Positions 35,031 through 48,040 of a stretch of 64,000 nucleotides of DNA are shown in pieces (within the stretch, counting starts at the first letter, position 1; each line of letters starts with the position of its first letter). The stretch covers positions 8,301,562-8,365,561 of the forward strand of contig OZ024810.1 in the NCBI GenBank assembly GCA_964017045.1, read 5' to 3'. The notes under the pieces were generated by a model. That model was not told where the DNA came from, made no database searches, and saw only the letters and a list, made by a program, of their open reading frames with translations. Source of the DNA: Omphiscola glabra (taxonomy: Eukaryota > Mollusca > Gastropoda > Lymnaeidae). Both the position numbers and the translations under genes were made by a program.

Positions 35031-36599
35031 TTAGAAGACAATTTTATTGTCTTTTAAAATTTATGCAAGTGACAGATTGTCACTTGTCGCTTTAAGACAA
35101 GACCTGTAAAATCTTGTTAACTGTGCTAAATTACTAAACTCAGCAGCTCTAGTACACGGGTTCTCAAGCTTTCTCATATAGAAATGTGCCCTTACCATGA
35201 TATATTGGCGGGGAAAAATGGGCTTTTTAAATAGGGTAAATTCTTGGAAAGGAAAACATGTTAAAAGTTCATTTTCCGATATAATGTGATTGGCGACATA
35301 TTTAATGTCATCACTGAAATTGTCACTTAAACTTTAAGACACTTTAAACAATAATTTTTGTTTAAAAATTCACTGCTTCTATTAGCCGGCGACCCCACAT
35401 AAATTCCATCACAACACCATTTGAGGTCGTCTCCCATGGGGTCGAAACATGTACTCTACGACAGGTAGGACTGCTTGGGGGTACGCTCAAAAATATATTA
35501 ATAATGGCGGGGAAACGACAAAGGTTTTTTTTTTTTATTTTTTGTTTTTTTTACACCCGTTCAATTACGAGAATCTAGATTCAATATTTAGCGTTATATT
35601 GAAAACAAATTTTCTCCACAAAAGTATTTTTCGAATAAAATGAATAATGAGAGCACTGTATTGTATTCATAGTGAGACCACCGTGCGGGAGAGAAAAAAA
35701 AATGTTTGGGAACAGCTGCTCTTGTAACTTGATTATTCCAAGATGTTCAGTTCATGTGTCGAACTGCCTTTAATTTATGTAGCAGTAATTTTATTTCCAA
35801 AAAATATATATAAAGATATCTAGATGCAAGTATTAATGCATTCCTAATTTTTTTTAATTCGACACGAACCTTGACATAAGTTGCTAGAAATATTTGCTTG
35901 TAAATATTTAGTGACGGAATCGAAACTAGAATTAGCGACCTGTAAATAACACTGTAAATTTGGGGTGAGAGTGCAGAGCTCATAGAGTGTTGATGTTTTT
36001 GCCTAGATGTGGTTAAATCCAACTTTTACTGCACAGTCACACGCATATGATTTGCTAGTTATAGGGATAAGCAGTAAACATCGAAACGACTGGTAGCAAG
36101 GGACCAAACCATCCTTAACGTTGTTTTTTATTCACCACAAAGCAATAACAATAAAACAACTGTACAAATCAACTCGCTTATAGTTTATTTCAGTTGGGAA
36201 AATATCTTTTAATTAAATTAATTTTACTTCATTCCCGTCTTCCCGGTATAAGCAAAACCCTGAAAAAAGGAGTAACCCTAGTGCTGTGGGCATCCCAACG
36301 ATTCTAAATCATGCTGTGCTGGAGACAACTGGGGACTATGGAATACCAACACAGCAAAGTTATCTTTTATGTACATCAAGATAAACGTACACGCTTTTTT
36401 ATTAGCAATACCGATCCTTATCCACTTATCCCATACGATGAAACCCTGCTCAATCATTTAGATTTGTGAAGTAGTGGTACACAGAGTCATTTTACTGCAA
36501 CTTTACCTCGGGCCAAGATCCCTTTCTTTTAGAACGTAGAAAAGAAATGCCAGCACGTTGTCGTTTCTATATCGGATGATAATATCATTGGTACTCAAA
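35031..36599. other. No gene recognised
   Basis: AT-rich, with T runs at 35527-35551. No exon or named repeat is supported. Confidence 0.4.
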
Positions 36600-36920
36600 C
36601 ATATGGAATGCTTTAAGACCCACTGGCGCAATACACACCCTTTAAAACATGGATTGCTCTGACACCCATTGGTACAATATACAACTTGTAAAACATGGCA
36701 TAACACCCATTGGTACAATACACATCCTGTAAAACATGGACTGCTCTAACACCCATTGGTACAATACACGTCCTGTAAAACATGGACAGCTCCAACACAT
36801 TGGTACAATACACATCCCGTAAAAAACATGTACTGCTCTAAACACCCATCGGGTATAATACAAAACCTCTAAAACATGCACTGTCCATGCGTGAAATTCC
36901 CACCCTATAAAACACGTAAT
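36600..36920. repeat. Tandem array, about 46-bp unit, 7 diverged copies
   Basis: Units join AACACCCATTGGTACAATAC and ACATCCTGTAAAACATGGAC plus TGCTCT. Minus-strand frames of 66-101 codons are repeat by-products. Confidence 0.9.
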
Positions 36921-37164
36921 GGTTTTCCCCGCAAGTCGTGCGGGCATTATCCAGCATTGAAAACTCCAGACCCGCTGATGTTAAAATAGACAAGGTAATA
37001 ACATCTCAAATGCAAGGCACCGGTTCTAAATACATCACATTCATAGGGAGGCGCCAGATGTTGCCACCACTTGAGCGCATAATGCGGCCACTGAAGCGAC
37101 ACATGCTTTCAACTGCACAAGGTGGATTAGCAGAGACTATCAAGCTAGAGGGTCTCGGACATAG

Positions 37165-37305
37165 AACATAGCGACAGTAATCTGACATATAGATAGCGAC
37201 AGTAATCTGACAAATACATAGCGACAGTAATCTGACATATAGATAGCGACAGTAATCTGACAGATACATAGCGACAGTAATCTGACATAGATACTTAGTG
37301 TCCAT
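37165..37305. repeat. 25-bp tandem array, about 6 copies
   Basis: AGCGACAGTAATCTGACATA plus TAGAT. It grades to the right into looser GTGTCAGTACTTGGACATA units up to about 37500. Confidence 0.92.
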
Positions 37306-37439
37306 AGATACATAGTGTCAGTGCTTGGACATAGACACTTCGTGACAGTACTTTGTGTAATTACTTGGAAATATTTACATATTGCCGTACTCGGACATAT
37401 ATACTTAGTTTCAGTAATTGGTGTCAATACTTGGACAAA

Positions 37440-38105
37440 TAGATTCTCAGTGTCAGTGCTTAGTATCAGTTCTCGGATATAGATACTTAGTGTCGGTACT
37501 TGGAAAATATAACAGGTGTAGGTACTTGAAAGTACCCATACATAATGTAGCACAATAAAATAATTTATAACTGAGTACTTCCAGCAGCACTTCGGTGATG
37601 TCCCCATCCAAGCCTGTGGAGCACAAGCAAGGGGTCGTATTGGTAAACTCTAAAGAGGTGATGTCCCCATCCAAGACTGTGGAGCACAAGCAAGGTGTCG
37701 TATTGGTCAACTATAAAGACAAGTTGTCAAGACAAGAGACTGAAAACTGTTCTCGGCTCACTCCCCGGTGATCACAAACAACAGATTGCGGATGACTGTT
37801 GACGGGTGCTCACTGTAATTCGGAACATTTTCAACACAACATTCGTGAATTTCTTGGACTCGGTTCCTTATACGGGAAGAAACATACAATAGAGAGTAGC
37901 GCGCAACCTTAACAACGTCAACTAAGTCCCTGTGTGTCGTTTGTTCACTTCGCCCGTCTGCATTTTTCCGTGTGCACTTTGCTTATGCCGAGGCGTCAAC
38001 GAACTCATTCCTCGCACAGGTTTAATGTGCAGAGATATTCGTGAAAAATAAAGGGATTTTCCGACCAGGTGACGTAAAGCGGGGGACGCCCGTCGAGAGT
38101 GGCAA
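37440..38105. repeat. Diverged segmental duplication, copy A
   Basis: Three patches recur in the same order and orientation at 38680-39480: GTACTTGAAAGTAC near 37520; CTGAAAAC..CTCGG..TCACTCC near 37740; and TGTGTCGTTTG-TCACTTCGC with AATGT-CAGAGAT near 37930-38035. A 62-bp direct duplication (GGTGATGTCCCCATCCAAG) at 37593-37715 occurs only in this copy. Confidence 0.7.
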
Positions 38106-38679
38106 TTCAAGAAATGTTTAATAATTTTCTGCTGTTTGGGGTTTAAAGTCTTCTTTGATAGAAAGTCTTTTTTTTAAAAAGTTTTTTTATGAACGTTTTT
38201 TTATTAGCTTCTTTTTAGTACGGTATTGAAAAATTTCAATTTGTATGTTATCGAAAAAATAAGGTTTTTTTTTTAAAATCCCCCAAATCCTACATCTCTC
38301 ATATGACATACCCAACACCCTCTTTTTAATTTTCTCCTGTCTCACTAAACGAAGCAGACGCGATGCTGACACAACTCAGAGATGCGACCATTCAGGTGAC
38401 CCCGAGACAGACCACAATTACGCCGGACAGACAGAAAAACCAACAAGATGGCAATGAGAGTAGAAAGAAGGTCTTTAATTAAAGGAAGTTAGCCTCTGAG
38501 GACATTGCCAGCGTATATGACTTTATAAATAATAATAGATTTTACTCGAAAAACAGGTGTGTGTTTTTTTCAAATACTACATTTTGCTTGTTCTAATTAT
38601 TTTTAAAAAAAGTATAATAGATATGAATGAAGAAAATAATTAGCAGTCGGAAGAAAATAAAAGTTTTCTTTTTCTAAGC

Positions 38680-39480
38680 TTATAACTTATAGTGTCAGTA
38701 CTTTGGAAAACAAACTTGGTGTAAGTACTTGAAAGTACACATGCACTAAAGAATTGTGTACTCAGTACTTCCAGCCAAAAATGCAACTTTGGTGTGTCTT
38801 TCAAATGGCACTTCTGAGCCCATAGGTGGCATTCAGTAGTACCGAGCACACACCATACTTCAGAACGTCTTCGTGCATAGGAAGCAGTCGTTTCTTCTAA
38901 GCACCGAGTTGGTCTTGGGTAACTTACAAATGCATAAGGGAAATTCGTGACTGTCAAAATACACAGCAAATGATGCAGACTTATAGCAGGGTGACGTCAC
39001 CCCCGTGCATGTGGAGTACACGTCCACGGTGTGAGAACGGTCAAATATAAGAACACACTGCGAAGACGAGATGCTGAAAACACTACTCGGATCACTCCTT
39101 CGAGTCACCCCGACTCGCTCAATCAGACCATGAACAAACCTACAGCCGATGATCGGTGGAGTGCTCAACATACCGTCATTCAAAAGCGTTTTCAAACACA
39201 AGATCGGTCTTTGTCTCGGTTTCTCAACTGGGTACAATACAATAAAGAATCGCATGCGACCTGAAAAAACGTTAACTTACGTCACTATGTGTCGTTTGGT
39301 CACTTCGCTTGTCTGCTTTTTCTTTCGTGTGAGCTTAGGCTGGGCCATCAAAGAACTGTTTCATTGTAAACGCTTAATGTACAGAGATTTTCACGGAAGA
39401 TTAAAATAGGGTTTTCAACCCAAAAATAAACAAAAACCGGTGACGTGGCCAGCGGAGATGCCCGTAGTCCTGAGCTGTGA
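38680..39480. repeat. Diverged segmental duplication, copy B
   Basis: Partner of 37440-38105. It is longer and lacks the 62-bp doubling. Open frames in it are not conserved in copy A, so I do not call a gene. Confidence 0.7.
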
Positions 39481-39974
39481 ACAGCGTTGTTCTAAAAGTA
39501 GTAACAAACGCACACGGCAGAGATGACGTGCTCGTGAAGTGAGTGACAGCCGTCGGCTGCGGACGGAGCTGTGGCTCTTTGAGGGAATATATATGAGGTT
39601 GTTCTTTAAAGGAATAATGAGCTGGCCTTTTGAGGATATAAATGATGGTGCTAGTGTGATGCGGACGTTACAAGAAAAGTTTAATAAAGTGAAAGTAACA
39701 AACACGAAAACATTGGCTATGGACTTGATTATTATTAGGGGAAAAGTTCAATTTTTGGGGTGGGGATGTGAATGAAAACCAATCATTGCTTCCAAGAAGT
39801 AGCGATTGGCGTTACCAAATGATACCCAGGAGGGGAGATATGCATGGAAATGGAGACAATGAAAACTGAGCATTATCAAAATCTCTAAAGATTGGTGAGT
39901 AAAGACATGACACAAAATGTTAAGAGACGTTAAAGACTAAGTTTGATAGCATTATCTGTAGTGTGGCTGACTGA

Positions 39975-40140
39975 CATGACCAATGCGAGAGCTATTTGTG
40001 AAGGTCCAATGGGAGAGCTATGTCCAATGAGAGAGCTATTTGTGAGGGTCCATTGCCAGATTTATTTGTGAAGGTCAAAAGGGAGAGCTATTTGTGAAGG
40101 TCAAAAGGGAGAGCTATTTGTGAAGGTCCAATAAGAGAAG
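39975..40140. repeat. Short tandem repeats, GAGAGCTATTTGTGAAGGTC
   Basis: Five to six irregular copies of about 25-28 bp. Confidence 0.8.
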
Positions 40141-41693
40141 TCAATGCATTAATTTAAATTTGGGTTTCAACAAGTCAAAGCTATGATATTAAAAAAAAAA
40201 ACACCTCGCTAACATCTTGCACAGCGTCGTGCGCTACACATCAAGAAGATTAATTGACATTTTCCATCACCCACCCCACAACTCCTCGCATCCACGACTT
40301 CCTTAGTCAGGTGTGTGAGTCATACATGTATCTGCCCCTAGCGCTACTTATTGGCTATCCACCATTGTTACGATCTGTCGTTGCATATACGCCCGCTCAG
40401 GCGCCACATACCCCACCCCCTGCTACAATGCTCCTGTTACTGATTTCACGACCCGTTGGGATGTAGGGCTTGACCAAGAAAATCTCTACCCTCTCTCTCT
40501 CGGCTGTCACGCAATGGTGACTTGCAACTACCTGTGACGTTACTAGCGGAATGGCGTAACCAGATTACACCAAATAAAATAATCAAAAGTAAATATATCA
40601 GTGAGGTATATAACTAAAGACAGGGCAAGTCTGTGGCACGCCAGAGCTATAAAAGAAGTGGGGGGGAGGGGAGAGAGAGAGAGTAAGCATGATCCAATAA
40701 TATTTAAGTCTACATTCTAGTAAGCGTTGAAATTTGCTGAGCACTTTCCTGTGTTACAGGATGGTCGTGTGATCACGCCTCATAGGTTCATCATGAGTTG
40801 TTTTTTGTTGTTGTTTTTTCTTGTGGTTTTTTTTCAAACAGCTTTTATTTGCCTTATCTTGGTTGGGATTTGTTTGTTTGTCGTGGTTGGACTTATTTGC
40901 CATCAACGCGGTGGGCCGTGCATACAGTTGCTCGTTGTTTCACGTTGGTGAGTTGACTCGGATTGTTGTTTTTTTTTTTTTTTTTTAAAGTGAGAGAGGG
41001 ATTGGGGTTTGCGCCGCGGTTGGGATTTTTAGGATGCGGTCAGTTTTTAGGGGAGAACTCGTGTTACAGTAAACATTAATGAACTCGGCAACGACAACGG
41101 GTTAACGGAAATGACAAAATTATGACACTTTACTTTATAAATAATAAAAGGTTTGACTCAAAACGTGGTTTGTTTTTGTTTTTTACAATTACTAAAATTT
41201 ACTAATATTTTTTTTTCCATTAGCATAGATATGTATTAAGTTTTATCAAAAGGCGCATAAAAGAGAGAGAGAGAGAGAGGGGGAGGGAGGGGGGAGAGTA
41301 ATTAGCAGACGAAATGCATCTAGTTCAATAGTTAATGACCTAATGTAACAGATTAATCGTTTAATTTAAAGAAATGTAATATTTAAATGTCGACTTGTTA
41401 TAGTTATGACGGAGACATAATAGATTATATTAATTCAACTAAAATTATGTTCTTTTTCCAAACAATCAGTCTCAACCTAAGAGGGTACATAACCTCTCCC
41501 CCCCCCCCCCAACCAGGTAAAAAAAGTATTCCTCGCTTGAATTCCTTTGTTACCAGGATTTGTCTAATGCCAAGAATCACGACCAGGGTCGCTAGTACTG
41601 ATTGATCCCAGCACACTTGAGCAAGGCTGGGTGGCATGTTAACATTGAATTTATAGTTTTAAATTAGCGACCTAGACACCCCCTCCACCTGCC
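40141..41693. other. No gene recognised
   Basis: GAGA run at 40673-40682 and 41263-41297, T run at 40970-40986. No exon is supported. The 74-codon plus frame at 40727-40951 has a hydrophobic stretch but lies in TTTGTT-rich simple sequence. Confidence 0.35.
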
Positions 41694-41881
41694 AGAGGCG
41701 CAGCTACAGTGTTTGGCGCCCGGAGACAAGATTCACATTTACACCCCCCCCCCAGCCTCCCTGAACTCTGAAACCTATTATTTTTATAAATTGCATATCT
41801 TCACAGCTCAATTTGGCGCCCCACCTAGTCCCGCACCCGGGGACATCTGTCCGCCTCTGCCTCCTCTAACTAAGCCTCTGC
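41694..41881. mobile_element. Small element with CAGAGGC ends
   Basis: The start CAGAGGCGCAGCTA and the end TAACTAAGCCTCTG are imperfect inverted repeats. The interior is shared with 10481-10627. No convincing target-site duplication was found, so the superfamily is open. Confidence 0.6.
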
Positions 41882-42077
41882 CCCGCCCCACCCCCAAACC
41901 TTTGCCCCTAGGCGTTTTGTTCTTCGATGAAGAAAAAAAAGAAAAGGACAACAACAACAACAAAAGGGTTTGAGGGTGAATGTCCATCGTTTTCACAGAA
42001 AATTAGAGGGATACCAAAATTTAATATACATCAAAACTAAATGTGTACGTACTCCTACATTAAAGAATAATCGTCAG

Positions 42078-42345
42078 ATTGTGTGCCCTTTCTATCACAC
42101 TCCTGACCATCAAATAGTCTGCCCTTTGTATCACACTCCAGACCATCAAATAGTCTGCCCTTTGTATCACACTCCAGACCATCAAATAGTCTGCCCTTTG
42201 TATCACACTCCTGACCATCAAATAGTCTGTCCTTTGTATCACACTCCAGACCATCAAATAGTCTGCCCTTTGTATCACACTCCAGACCATCAAGATGTCT
42301 TCCCATTCTATCATATTTCAGATCATCAAATCGTCTGCCCATTCA
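42078..42345. repeat. 36-bp tandem array, about 7.5 copies
   Basis: The unit joins CAGACCATCAAATAGTCTGC and CCTTTGTATCACACTC. A multiple-of-three period keeps a 190-codon plus frame and two minus frames open. Confidence 0.94.
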
Positions 42346-42406
42346 ATCACGCTACAGATAAACACTACAGGCAACTGCTGATGTCTTTTAAAACATACAA
42401 TACAAC

Positions 42407-42560
42407 TAGAGACCGACCGAATTTCGGCTTCGCTTTCGGTGCCGAAAGTTGCCATTTGATCACGTTCGGCCTAGTTTCAGTTTCGGCCGAAACAGATAAG
42501 TTAACTTTCGATTTCATTTCGGTTTCGGGCGGAATTGATTGAGGTCTTCGGTCGTCTACC
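42407..42560. mobile_element. Possible hAT-like miniature element rich in TTTCGGC
   Basis: The left TAGAGACCGACCGAATTTC and right GGTCTTCGGTCGTCTA look like imperfect inverted ends around many TTTCGG/CCGAAA motifs. No target-site duplication was resolved. Confidence 0.4.
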
Positions 42561-43125
42561 AGAAGTCAGACTGTCTCTAGGCCGGAAATCCGATATCAAT
42601 TATTGTTCGACGTCCTGCTGTCATCGTATCGTATATTACCAATGCTCTGTGAAAACTGCTCACAACTGATTGATGACCCACTTGTCATTTATTTTCAAAA
42701 ATTACATTTAAATTAAGCGCCTAGGTAAATGTAAATAGTTTTGTGGTTGAAAATATACGGGAAAAATAATAGTTTTTTAAATTATATTTATATTATAATT
42801 TTTGTTTTAATTTTTTCAAAAATAAAATTTGGGAACCCTAGGTTTATTCAATTCATTCATTTGTGACATTCATTTTGATGTATCATTATCATGTTCATCA
42901 ATGTTGTCATAGGCAAATGTGAATAATATTGAATAATCCTAGGGAATGGTAATATTTCCATCATTATTTTTGTTCTATTTTTTGAAAAAGTGACAATTAG
43001 GAAAACGTAGGCTTTTTCAATTCATTCATTTCTTGAAATTCATCATCATCATCCTCAGACACGTGTTACTGTTACTGACGAAATAACACAAGTGTGCATG
43101 TATCACGGGTTCGTATAATTATGTA

Positions 43126-43466
43126 GTAAGTAGACTCTTAGAGGGCGTCGACGCTTCCCCGGGTTGGCGGGGGAAGATATTAGGACGTAAATTTACCATC
43201 CTAACTCCTAGGAAAGTCGATCGTGTGAACTGTGTGTATGCGCGGTGTCGGACCGACCGGTTGTCCTTGGGTTGGGGCGGCCTCCAGCAGAAATTCCGAT
43301 AGGGGGCCTCGGGGGTGGGGGGTGCGTCTGGGAAAGGGCCATCTCAAACGTGCCGCTTCGCGGCCCGATATTCGGGCTTGGGGATGATTTGGGGGGGGGG
43401 GCATAAGGAGCAATGAGCTCGACGGCCCGCTGATGCCATGTCCTAATGTGACATTTACTAATGTGA
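43126..43466 (+). mobile_element. GC-rich interspersed element, copy 3 (5'-truncated)
   Basis: It matches 11201-11555: CTTAGAGGGCGTC, GCTTCCCCGGG, ATTAGGACGT-AATTTACC, CTAGGAAAGT, AATGAGCTCGACGGCCC, and the 3' end GCCATGTCCTAATGTGACAT. The final TAATGTGACATTTAC is doubled and then a 34-bp satellite begins. A truncated 5' end with an intact 3' end suggests retroposition. Confidence 0.65.
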
Positions 43467-43482
43467 CATTTACTAACACATC

Positions 43483-44385
43483 TGATATCAACTGAGCCAT
43501 GTTGTACTAACACATCTGATATCAACTGAGCCATGTTGTACTAACATCCCTGATATCAACTGAGCCATGTTGTACTAACACATCTGATATCAACTGAGCC
43601 ATGTTGTACTAACACATCTGATATCAACTGAGCCATGTTGTACTAAAATTCCTGATATCAACTGAGCCATGTTGTACTAAAATTCCTGATATCAACTGAG
43701 CCATGTTGTACTAACATCCCTGATATCAACTGAGCCATGTTGTACTAAAATTCCTGATATCAGCTGAGCCGTGTTGTACTAAAATTCCTGATATCAGCTG
43801 AGCCATGTTGTACTAACATCCCTGATATCAACTGAGCCATGTTGTACTAAAATTCCTGATATCAACTGAGCCATGTTGTACTAAAATTCCTGATATCAGC
43901 TGAGCCATGTTGTACTAAAATTCCTGATATCAGCTGAGCCATGTTGTACTAACATCCCTGATATCAACTGAGCCATGTTGTACTAAAATTCCTGATATCA
44001 GCTGAGCCATGTTGTACTAATATCCCTGATATCAACTGAGCCATGTTGTACTAAAATTCCTGATATCAGCTGAGCCATGTTGTACTAACATCCCTGATAT
44101 CAACTGAGCCATGTTGTACAAACATCCCTGATATCAACTGAGCCATGTTGTACTAACACACCTGATATCAACTGAGCCATGTTGTACTTACATCCCTGAT
44201 ATCAAATGAGCCATGTTGTACAAACATCCCTGATATCAACTGAGCCATGTTGTACAAACATCCCTGATATCAACTGAGCCATGTTGTACTAACATCCCTG
44301 ATATCAACTGAGCTATGTTTTATAAACATCCATGATATCAACTGAGCCATGTTCTGTTTGTACTAACACCCCTGATATGAAATGA
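43483..44385. repeat. 34-bp tandem array, about 26 copies
   Basis: The unit is TGATATCAACTGAGCCATGT followed by TGTACTAACATCCC. Variants with AAATTCC or AACACATC in the linker and CAACTG or CAGCTG in the core occur in runs. The array begins at the 3' end of the GC-rich element. Confidence 0.95.
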
Positions 44386-44663
44386 GACATGCTCATTATG
44401 TGCTCATTACATCTCAGTGCATGTGTATACTTAACTTAATGCTAATATTTCCTTGTTAGAGCCACAGTTTATTTTAGTATTGTGTTTAACCATGGCAACA
44501 AACACTTCTGTATTAGCTTTTCCACTTGTCACCAAAAGTCAAAACATGCCTCCTCTTAGATAACAACCACAACTTGGACACATCAATATCTATCAAAAGA
44601 CACCTTTGCTTTAGAAATCAACTAAAAGACACATTGGGTATCAACTCAAGTAGTCCTCTAGGA

Positions 44664-44873
44664 CAGTGCTACTCAAAGTGGTAATCCGCGGACCGGTGCC
44701 GGTCCGTGGGCCATCATCCGCCGGTCCGTGGGCCATCATCCGCCGGTCCGCAGAAGTTTTCAAGAAAACTCATTTCGCTACCACGTCAGTACAAGAAAAA
44801 TAGTGCACCGGTTCCTGGTGCAATGAAAAAAATTCCTGCCGGTCTGCCATGCTAAAAAGTTTGAGAAGCACTG
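44664..44873. mobile_element. hAT-like miniature element with perfect TSD
   Basis: It starts CAGTGCTACTCAAAGTGGT and ends GTTTGAGAAGCACTG, flanked by identical 8-mers CTCTAGGA (44656-44663 and 44874-44881). An internal CGGTCCGTGGGCCATCATC unit is doubled. 210 bp, non-coding; ends of this type occur in the Charlie group of hAT elements. Confidence 0.9.
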
Positions 44874-44881
44874 CTCTAGGA

Positions 44882-47855
44882 TATAGTACAAAATGAAATG
44901 ACACAGCAGTGTCCCCTCTCACTTGCATCATCTCTCAAGACATACAAATAGTGGGCTGTTGATTAAGACAGCTTTCTCCATGCTGCTCTTATTGATTTTC
45001 TGGTAGCAAACTGCAGGGGTGAAAGTGGGGGTTACCTAATCAGTGAGGTTGTAACATGACTCTATGTGTGGGCCATGCACAAGTTGAGTGTGGGCAATAT
45101 GTGAGATTCAGGAAGAGCAACTGATTTTTTTCTCAATTTAAGGTCATCTGATTGAAATGAACCAACGTGTATGTGATTATTATTGAGAAAATAAACCATG
45201 TGTTTTGTTCATTTTTTTAGTAGTAAGATTCTTTACAATAGCACTATACGACATACAAATACAACACTTTTTTAAATCATAAGAAGAACAAACTATTCAA
45301 TACAAATAACTGATTTACTTTCACATTATACACTACAGCTAAATTGAACCTTTTCAAATCATCTGTCTTGGTATAAAAATTTTTGATACTCGAGCAATAA
45401 ATAAAATTTCATAATTAAAATTATCTTTGCAGGAAATTCAAGCCCCACACATTTTCAAATAACAAAAAAATCAAGCATGACTCTTAACAGGAATAAGCAA
45501 ACCTGAATCTGGAACAGCAGTACAAAATTCAATAACAACTTCATGTAAGCCTACTTAATGTATTTTTACAATTTTACATTGGTAAAAAAAATGATGATAA
45601 AATGTCCACTTAGAAAAATTATTTATTACTGAAAACAAAAACTTGACCATTTAGTCATTATCAAAGTTGAAAACAAATTATACGGTTTGTGTATTGTTCT
45701 TTTCAAGTACTCTCAAATGCACTTGACTGATAAATATTGAAATAAATGCTAATCAAGAAAGTTCTTAGAGAGTAAAAGATATAAGAGTTTAGTAAATGTC
45801 TTCTGCTTTTATATATATTTTTAGCCTCATTACTGCCTAGAAATTGTGTTAAATAATGGAGAGAAGTCTTTCAGCTGTTTACTTGACTGGTTTCATATGG
45901 GCTTAGCCCCAATGAATTTAAATGTAGGCCAGTCTGTTTCATTTTTAAATTTGTTTACTCTACTCACTATAATTATACGATACTATCAATATCAAACTAA
46001 CGTTTAGAATCCAATGTAGACAGTAGAATAATAATAATTTAGGCTACACATTTTTTTACCTTTGACTTTTTCATCTTACTGTTAATTGTTATTAAATTAG
46101 AAGGGTCTACAGTAGAGGTACCATAGAACAACAAAAATTTTTAATAGGCCTAGTGGTAGTTAGTAGTAGTAATATTAATATTATTATAATAAAATATAGG
46201 CCATAGGCATAGCCTTTAATAGACATGGTCTGATAGGCAGATAGGGCTAGATTTACAATAATTTCCACCCAAAGTAGTTTTTCCCTTCCTGAAGAGAACT
46301 TAACTGACTTACACTTACAGTTACAGTTTGTAAGTAAGTAAGAATAGTAAGATAATCATTAAGTAAGACTGTAAGTTATAGCAAGTGTCAGTAGCAGTAG
46401 AGAAAGAATGCAAGAAGAATTTCAATTTCATATCGATTATCGAGAGTCACACACAGGGCTAAAGTGCCTAAAGACTAAAAGACTAAAAATGAAATTGAAA
46501 TGAAGAAACCAATAATTTTCAATAAAGTCATTATTATTGTTTTATATTATAAGTAATCTGATAATTTTCATATTCATACAAAACTAATTGAAATCCTTAA
46601 ACATAGTATAGTTCAGACATGGATGATACTAGTTTAGTACTAGTTACTCTTAGTTAGTATCTTTATCTCGGGCAGATAGCTGCAGAACTGAGAAATGTGT
46701 CGTTGCCGCCTTTGATATGACTAAGTCATTAAATTCATTAATTTAAAACTTAACGGAAACATGGAAAGTAAACTTTACTTACCATCACACCAGAACATTA
46801 CAAGGAAAAAACGTGCATTTGTGTTTCATAAAACTTTGTTTATTAGTCCATCGATTCGACAAGTGCTATGTCGCCACCTCCGGTGTGACTGTCCCAGTTA
46901 ATGACAATAACGAGGCGACTATCAGGAAATGGGACACAAGAAGCTACCAAAGATTACCGGAAACGAAGATTGATAAATACATTAAACTACCGAAAATTGA
47001 CGGAAAATGTTGACGCCCCTTTTAATTTTATACTCTATATTTTCCGCTTACGGTAGTTATTTTTATTACAACAAAATAAGAATGCATCAACTTTAACATA
47101 GAAATAATATATTTCTTCAACCAATATTTCATTTAAAATGTAGCTACATAACGTATTCATGAAATGTAAACTGTCAAACGAATACTTGTTATTGTTTGCA
47201 ATTAAAATTTATACAATTGCCCGCCTTTGAAAATTCTACGGCTAAGCCTTAGCCTTAGATAGGTACTTTGACAGAAATTTTTAATATTGTCCTATACCCA
47301 TAAATGATACATCATTTTAAAGGGCTTGCTATAAGCTTTGCAAAAATACCAATTTCATCTTTCTAGCTTTTATAGAAATGAAGTTACGATTTTTTTTGTG
47401 AATTTTTTTAACCCCTTCTTTATCTCTGTATTTAACTGTAAAAACTTGTGACCGACTTTCCAAATTTCTGCCTTATTTTGCCAACAACTTTTTTATTTTA
47501 AAAGATAATGCTACCAAATTTTCAGGAGACATTCTCAATGCAATACACAACACAATGAACAACAAAACATGAACATAACATCAACACTTTACATATTGGA
47601 TAATTTTATTTGCGGGTATGTTAAGAAAAAAGTGAATAGAAAAATTGGAACAATCATTAGTTATGAAGGAAAAAGCGAACAATTAATATGTTTATTGAAT
47701 TTAAACTAATTTTCTAAAGCTAGTGTTAAATTTTAAATCTATTATTATATTTATAACAAGGTAAGTATTCTTTTTTATATATAACATTGAATGAATGTAT
47801 ATAATTATATATAAAAATTACTCAAATAAAATCATCCATAAGTTATAAAGACTAA
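44882..47855. other. AT-rich intergenic sequence, no gene supported
   Basis: AT-rich DNA free of the arrays and GC tracts seen to the left. The 66-codon plus frame at 46813-47013 lacks splice or homology support. Confidence 0.4.
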
Positions 47856-48040
47856 TCAATTTAAAATGTAATGGTGATGTTCTGCCTGCCATTTTCTACT
47901 TAGACTGCTCTTCACACTACTAGGTCTTGTTGATGAATCCCAAAATCTCTCCTTCATAAACTTTCTCTTTGTCATCTGTGTCCGTACATGCCTTATTGTA
48001 CTAATGTAGATGGCAGTGGAAGGAATTCTACAGCGATCTT
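47856..48040 (-). CDS. Weak candidate terminal exon, unknown gene
   Basis: After a pyrimidine-rich acceptor (TTTTATTTTGAAG) the minus strand stays open for about 61 codons to TGA, with a Ser/Arg/Lys-rich ending (KFMKERFWDSSTR, then SRKWQAEHH). Composition looks more like coding than the AT-rich flanks. No upstream exon in a compatible phase was found; the donor at 49101 does not match. I do not recognise the product, and chance is a real alternative. Confidence 0.22.

Noticed and set aside
41970..42542. 190-codon plus frame
   Set aside because: A 12-residue repeat from the 36-bp array flanked by transposon sequence.
43483..44385. CRISPR-like array
   Set aside because: Units are contiguous and variable with no unique spacers, in a eukaryotic genome; a satellite.
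46777..47013. Minus-strand donor-like TGATG|GTAAGT and a 66-codon plus frame
   Set aside because: No partner exon on either strand; isolated GTAAGT matches are expected in AT-rich DNA.
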